Source of the DNA: Bacteroidales bacterium
GTDB lineage: Bacteria; Bacteroidota; Bacteroidia; Bacteroidales; UBA932
DNA: 7,629 nt
Assembly (NCBI GenBank): GCA_016285215.1
Contig: JAEEQI010000114.1
Span: 1-7,629 of the forward strand
Reading direction: 5' to 3'
In this document: positions 5,903 to 7,629 of the stretch, one piece after another
How positions within the stretch are numbered: position 1 is the first letter of the stretch
How the letters are laid out: each line of letters starts with the position of its first letter
The notes under the pieces: generated by a model
Database searches by the model: none
Told to the model about the DNA's origin: nothing
The model's input: only the letters and a program-made list of their open reading frames with translations
Program-made: the position numbers and the translations under genes

Positions 5903-7629
5903 TTGCCCATGCCGATGGTATAGCCTTCGCTGCGGAAGTATACGCGGTTGAAGCTATCGGCAATGATCACAACCGGACGAGCGCCATTGAGCAGACTCTC
6001 CGGAGCCACTCCAAAGAGGACCGTCGTGGGAAGTTTCCCATATCGGCCCTCTTTTTCTTCCTTGCGAAGGCGTGCGAGGGCGTCTTCGGAAGAGCAGAGG
6101 AGGAGGATGGGAGCACCCCAGGCCTCCAGTTGTTCGCGGGCGGCGGCAATGTCTCTGAGGGCGTGGTTGGTGGGTTCCTTGCCCACGTCCAGCAGGGCCA
6201 GCACATAGTGGCCGCGGCCGGTCTGGGACAGCACGGAAACCTCTTCTCCGTTCACGGAAATCTTGCTCTCGGCGTCAAAGTTGCCAATCACGGGAAGGGC
6301 GCCGTCGGTGGGCTCTCCAATGCGGAGTTCCTCCACGGTCTCCTGGCCTTCCTCAATGGCAAAGAAAACCATAGAAACGGGCACGGAGCCATCTGAGAGA
6401 CGGTTTCCGGAGACCATCAGATAAGTGCCTTCATCCAGCTTATATCCCTCCTTGAACACGTGGGCCCAGTCTACGCCGCCGCCCATATCCACCTCACCTT
6501 CATCGAAGGAAAGGAGCTTGGGACGGCCGTCCACAATCTTGGAAAGGGAGAAGTGGCTGTAGTACTGGGGGTTGTCCAGGCTGGCCGAAGGGGTATAGGT
6601 GAGCTTGAGGGTTCCCTTGGGGTCGGCTTTTCCGGCCGAAGTGGCGAGGGAATGCCAGTCTCCGCCGTTTTCCCGGACTTCCAGGACGCCGGTAACGGAG
6701 TTCTTGCGGGCGTCCTTGCCGCGGGCGCGCAGGAGCGATACCATATAGATGTCCATAGAACGGGGATCGGCCATTTTGGCTTTCCAGACGCCTTCCGGCG
6801 ACATGGGAATGCTCCAGATGGTGGGATCCTTGATCAGATTGATGCCGTTCTGGCTGGCGGCAGCGCCTTCCTCGGAGCGGAAATAGTCGTAGAAATCCGT
6901 AAGGAATTCATTTTCCACGCGGGCGCCCAGGAAAGGTTCGGCCGTGTAATAATCCTGCAGCAGTTCGGGCGTGATGTCGTGTAAATCCTTGGTGCTAAGC
7001 GACTTCAGGATTTCTTCGCGGCGCTCGAAATTGCCGTTGGCGGCCAGGAAGTCTTTAATGGTCTCTGCGTTGCCCCTTGCCCGGACAATGTAGGCGGCCA
7101 TCTGGTCATTATACCCATGCTCACGCACAAAAGCCAGGGCCTCTGCCGGCGTGGGGAAGGTGGCCTCGTAGGCGTGGCGGAGGGAGTCTTCGTAGGCAAA
7201 GCGCTTGTCGTTGGCGGCGCGCAGCTCGGGCGTTACTTCCGGCAGCTTCACGTCCTCGGGCGGAGGAACTATGGTGAAGGACTGTTTCACGCCCACGGGG
7301 GAGGCATACTTGTCCCCTGCATAGTACTGGAGCGTGATGGTGGCCTTGGTATCCTTGCCAAAACTTACCTTGGTAAAGCCAAAGGAATGGCCGTAGGAGG
7401 CCCAGACCAGCATATCTCCCAGACCGGCGCTGGTGAAGGTCTTGCCCTCGGCGTCCGTGTACTTGGAAACGGCCGGATAGAACTCTGCATAGTTGTAGAT
7501 GCAGAAATCTACACGGGCGCCTTCCACGGGCTTGCCGGCGTTTTTGTTGGGGGCATCCGGTGACCACACCACCTGGAAGTCGATGCGGGCGGTCTTGGCG
7601 TAGTTGTCAATGAGGTTAACCTCCGTATA
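5869..7629 (-). CDS. Transglutaminase-family protein with thioredoxin-like C-terminus (start outside window)
   Basis: The minus-strand frame is open to the window edge, giving 586 visible C-terminal residues; an internal GTG at 7572 is not a credible start because coding continues upstream (YTEVNLIDNYAKTARIDF). The sequence matches my recall of large Bacteroidota transglutaminase-domain proteins (roughly 850-900 residues), whose Cys-His-Asp core precedes the visible part. Visible regions, numbered from the edge: 1-100, a beta-rich carboxypeptidase-regulatory-like domain (KPVEGARVDF, then YNYAEFYPAVSKYTD and AGLGDMLVWAS); about 110-210, charged and helical; about 210-320, a segment with SPEGVWKAKMAD and LLRARGKDAR that resembles a degenerate transglutaminase core but lacks a Cys; about 320-455, beta-rich; about 460-586, a thioredoxin-like fold (HYVLALLDV, EPTNHALRDI, PVVIIAD, then RVYFRSEGYTIGMG) without CxxC. 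Only two Cys occur in the visible part. Homologues usually have a signal peptide, so secretion is likely but not seen here. Its stop codon lies inside nagB. The function of the family is not known to me. Confidence 0.75.
   Translation of the reverse strand, partial: YTEVNLIDNYAKTARIDFQVVWSPDAPNKNAGKPVEGARVDFCIYNYAEFYPAVSKYTDAEGKTFTSAGLGDMLVWASYGHSFGFTKVSFGKDTKATITLQYYAGDKYASPVGVKQSFTIVPPPEDVKLPEVTPELRAANDKRFAYEDSLRHAYEATFPTPAEALAFVREHGYNDQMAAYIVRARGNAETIKDFLAANGNFERREEILKSLSTKDLHDITPELLQDYYTAEPFLGARVENEFLTDFYDYFRSEEGAAASQNGINLIKDPTIWSIPMSPEGVWKAKMADPRSMDIYMVSLLRARGKDARKNSVTGVLEVRENGGDWHSLATSAGKADPKGTLKLTYTPSASLDNPQYYSHFSLSKIVDGRPKLLSFDEGEVDMGGGVDWAHVFKEGYKLDEGTYLMVSGNRLSDGSVPVSMVFFAIEEGQETVEELRIGEPTDGALPVIGNFDAESKISVNGEEVSVLSQTGRGHYVLALLDVGKEPTNHALRDIAAAREQLEAWGAPILLLCSSEDALARLRKEEKEGRYGKLPTTVLFGVAPESLLNGARPVVIIADSFNRVYFRSEGYTIGMGNQLSAASTALK

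Noticed and set aside
7570..7572. GTG as the start codon of the transglutaminase-family gene.
   Set aside because: The frame stays open to the window edge, and the upstream residues fit the family as I recall it, so the true start lies outside the window.

Overview
The window looks like chromosomal DNA from a Gram-negative member of the Bacteroidota, probably a gut-type Bacteroidales lineage with a fairly GC-rich genome. Three things point there. Two or three promoters match the Bacteroidota pattern (TTG, about 20 nt, then TAnnTTTG) and start codons lack Shine-Dalgarno sequences. Two lipoproteins have short Bacteroidota-like signal peptides. Two protein architectures, a NagB-like/PIG-L fusion and a large transglutaminase-family protein ending in a thioredoxin-like domain, are ones I know from Bacteroidota. 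The assignment is inferred from family recall and promoter style, not from a search.

Layout, left to right. Bases 1-26 hold a probable first few codons of a leftward gene that leaves the window, with its own promoter at 62-92. A stem-loop followed by a T-rich tract at 111-140 is a good leftward terminator for the next gene. Bases 181-1830 (minus) encode a lipoprotein carboxylesterase with a complete Ser-Glu-His triad. A 133-base divergent intergenic region (1831-1963) carries a leftward and a rightward promoter and a perfect 6-bp inverted repeat over the rightward -33 element. Three rightward genes follow with gaps of 2 and 1 nt, clearly one operon: an ENPP-type phosphodiesterase lipoprotein (1964-3178), a fusion of a NagB-like domain to a PIG-L/LmbE deacetylase domain (3181-5109), and a canonical glucosamine-6-phosphate deaminase NagB (5111-5902). 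A leftward transglutaminase-family protein (5869-7629, start outside the window) overlaps the end of nagB tail to tail by 34 bp.

Functionally, the operon reads as amino-sugar salvage. NagB converts glucosamine-6-phosphate to fructose-6-phosphate and ammonia. The PIG-L domain could remove an N-acetyl group from a GlcNAc-type substrate. The exported phosphodiesterase could release sugar phosphates or nucleotides outside the cytoplasm. The most notable observation is that the NagB-like half of the fusion has lost two catalytic residues and one phosphate-binding residue that the adjacent NagB keeps, so it is unlikely to be a second deaminase despite the name such proteins usually carry. I see no mobile element, CRISPR array, tRNA or rRNA, and no clear sign of a wholly new system. 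No stretch over 300 bases lacks a gene.
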